From Pictodentalium vernedei (taxonomy: Eukaryota; Mollusca; Scaphopoda; Dentaliida; Dentaliidae), in contig CM062297.1 of assembly GCA_031216915.1 (NCBI GenBank), forward strand, positions 363,457,704 through 363,521,703: a stretch of DNA of 64,000 nucleotides. Reading direction: 5' to 3'. Shown piece by piece: positions 62,533 to 64,000 of this stretch. How positions within the stretch are numbered: the stretch's first letter is position 1; every line of letters begins with the position of its first letter. The notes beneath the pieces were generated by a model. The model was given only the letters and a program-made list of their open reading frames with translations, did not search any database and was not told the DNA's origin. Made by a program: the position numbers and the translations under genes.

Positions 62533-63045
62533 TACAGGATGGGAGCGTGGTGACTGTTGGACTTCTATGCTAGAGGTCCTGAGTTGTGTGCTCGGGCAAG
62601 GCACTTTATCCCGGTTGCCTACATGGGGATACGATGATGCTGTGCACTGAGGCATACTGCACAATGATGGCACACGTCTTCAATTGCTGTAACCCTGCTT
62701 GAGCGGAGCTTGAACAGAGTTAGAATGTTGAGGAGCTGACAGTTGCTCATCGCTGCTCAGTGGTTCTCTCAGGGTACTCCGGCTTCCTCCACCCATAAAA
62801 CTGTCATGGTCACAATTAGCCACTGTGCATAAGTATGTGACCTTAAACACCATTAACCCTTTACCAAACATGAAAAGCAGATGATACTTGCAAAACATAT
62901 TCTTCAATAATTAATTGTTTTCATTTTTTGTCTCAAAAACATTGGTTATGACCCCTCATTTGCCAATTGCCAATTTTTTAGAATATCACTGGCCGGTTTT
63001 GGGTAAAGGTTAGGTAAAGGGCTGAATAAATAAATATAAATAAAC
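62533..63045 (+). mobile_element. SINE with a family A MITE in its tail
   Basis: The head is worn ('gtggtgactgttggacttct'), the body 'tgctcgggcaaggcacttta', the 3' part 'gggtactccggcttcctcca' and 'gtgaccttaaacacca'. The tail is split after 'acacca' by the MITE at 62853-63025 and resumes 'aataaataaatataaata'. Confidence 0.7.
62853..63025 (+). mobile_element. Short family A TTAA MITE
   Basis: The left end is TTAA-CCCTTTACCAAACATGAA, the internal half hairpin is 'cattggttatgacccctcat', and then 'gccaattttttagaatatca' and 'tggccggttttgggtaaagg' lead to 'taggtaaaggg-CTGAA'. The second hairpin arm is deleted. The right TTAA is changed. Confidence 0.7.
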
Positions 63046-63106
63046 TACAAGATGTTTTCATTTCCCAACACAGAGGTCAGAGATAAATTCACAGTGTCTA
63101 TAAAAC

Positions 63107-63733
63107 TTAACTGGTAGAGGGCTGGAAGCCCATAGTTCGACTTTTCTCTGAAGTTCAGGTAGCACAACTAAAAGGCTTCAAATTCTGTGGATATGTTTCA
63201 TATTATCTTTGAAGTGAAGCTATTCAGTCTGTTTGCTTTTCCTTTGTGACAGCTGATGGGAGAATGCTTGTAGACACTCTCCCATCAATTGTAATGAAGT
63301 AATGAAGTAAAAACAGTTGTGAACAGATTTTGACTAATTATTTGTTATTTATTTATTGGGGTTTAATGACACTTTTGAAAGCCAGGGTCACCTCGTGTCG
63401 GACAATGGGTGGAGGAAGCCGAAGTACCCCAGAGAGAACCACTGAGCAATGGCGAGCAACTGTCAGGCTCTCCAACATACTAACTCCACACAAGCAGGGT
63501 TAGCACTGGTTGAGGACAAGTGCACCATTGACGTGCAGAACTCCTTAGTACAAAATGCCAATGTGCTCCCACGTGGGCAATGGGGGGTGAAGTGTCTTAT
63601 CCAAGGACACAACGTGGTTGCTGCAGGTGGGATTCAAACCAAAGACCTCTCGGCTTGCAGCCTGCACCTCTACCTACTGAGCCACCACACCCCTGTTTGA
63701 CTAACAAAAATACTTTAGCACTCTCCCAGTTAA
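63107..63733 (+). mobile_element. Family J TTAA MITE with nested SINE
   Basis: TTAA stands at 63107-63110 and 63730-63733. The ends are CTGGTAGAGGGCT and 'gcactctcccag', and the core palindrome is 'gatgggagaatgc' against 'cactctcccatc' (63252-63290). It is close in sequence to the copy at 1181-1429 ('aaaggcttcaaattctg', 'atgtttcatattatctttga'). Confidence 0.8.
63328..63704 (-). mobile_element. tRNA-headed SINE with 9-bp target duplication
   Basis: TTTGACTAA flanks it at 63328-63336 and 63696-63704. On the minus strand it shows 'tggtggctcagtaggtag', the B-box-like 'ggtttgaatccc', the body 'gtgtccttggataagacact' and the tail (AATA)n. It is inserted in a family J MITE. Confidence 0.9.
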
Positions 63734-63744
63734 GAGGGTATTTC

Positions 63745-63990
63745 AAGGATATTTATTTATTTATTCACTGATGTTTAAGGTAGCATATTTCTGCACAATG
63801 GCTAATCGTCAAGAAAACATGGAGATAATGTCAAGTTCAGTCAATGGTTTATACCCATATTGCCAATTTTAGAGGATTTCCTCCTTAAGCCTTGGAGACT
63901 GGGTCCTTTTCACCAGTAAAACAGGGCTTGTTTACAACAGTAAACAAGCATTGCTTCACTTCCCGGGGTTCCCATGGACATATTGGAAGG
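63745..63990 (-). mobile_element. SINE family 2
   Basis: It has an ATTT-rich tail, 'gatgtttaaggtagcatatt', 'tggttatacc'-like blocks ('caatggtttatacccatatt'), 'gactgggtccttttcaccag', 'ttgtttacaacagtaaacaa' and 'cccggggttcccatgg'. It is the fourth copy in the window. Confidence 0.65.
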
Positions 63991-64000
63991 AAAAGTAAAA

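Overview
This is a window of animal nuclear DNA, AT-rich and made almost entirely of transposable elements. Large introns, GT-AG splice sites, Pol III-derived SINEs, DIRS-type retroelements, non-LTR retrotransposons and many hairpin MITEs rule out a prokaryote. The abundance of long repeats built as conserved ends plus internal tandem arrays plus a GACGG-type microsatellite (similar in plan to the 'pearl' elements described from bivalves) points to a marine lophotrochozoan, most likely a mollusc. That assignment is inference.

One split host gene can be supported on the minus strand. Three exons have good splice sites and matching phases: a first coding exon with ATG (58203-58121), an internal exon (32785-32610) and another internal exon (11857-11717). 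They are separated by introns of about 25.3 kb and 20.8 kb and would encode 133 residues of a basic, Ser/Thr/His-rich, probably disordered protein that I do not recognise. The gene must continue to the left. Nearly everything else in the window is intronic repeat DNA.

Layout. 1-6 kb: small TTAA-flanked MITEs, a hAT-type MITE with an 8-bp target duplication, and SINEs. 6.0-11.66 kb and 11.96-17.55 kb: two TTAA-bounded units, each holding a decayed DIRS-type retroelement on the minus strand (gag, RT-RNase H and, in the second, a cut-off tyrosine recombinase). Exon 3 sits in the 290-bp gap between them. 18-26.7 kb: array-bearing repeats (families D, F, E). 27-31 kb: TTAA MITEs, one swollen by a 1.4-kb insert rich in (AC)n. 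32-33 kb: a LINE remnant, exon 2 and a pogo-like MITE. 34-43 kb: SINEs, including one with a 5S rRNA-derived head, and nested array-bearing repeats. 44-53 kb: a second kind of tyrosine-recombinase retroelement (RNase H, recombinase, then an SGNH/GDSL hydrolase), broken by a 5'-truncated non-LTR retrotransposon. 53-64 kb: MITEs, SINEs nested in MITEs nested in SINEs, exon 1, and another family E repeat.

The most interesting pattern is that three separate tyrosine-recombinase retroelement remnants end at the same CCCTTTACC motif, with TTAA (once mutated) outside it. The same motif also bounds small hairpin MITEs. Either a TTAA-specific DNA transposon has repeatedly carried DIRS sequences, or this DIRS lineage itself uses TTAA sites and has spawned non-autonomous MITEs.
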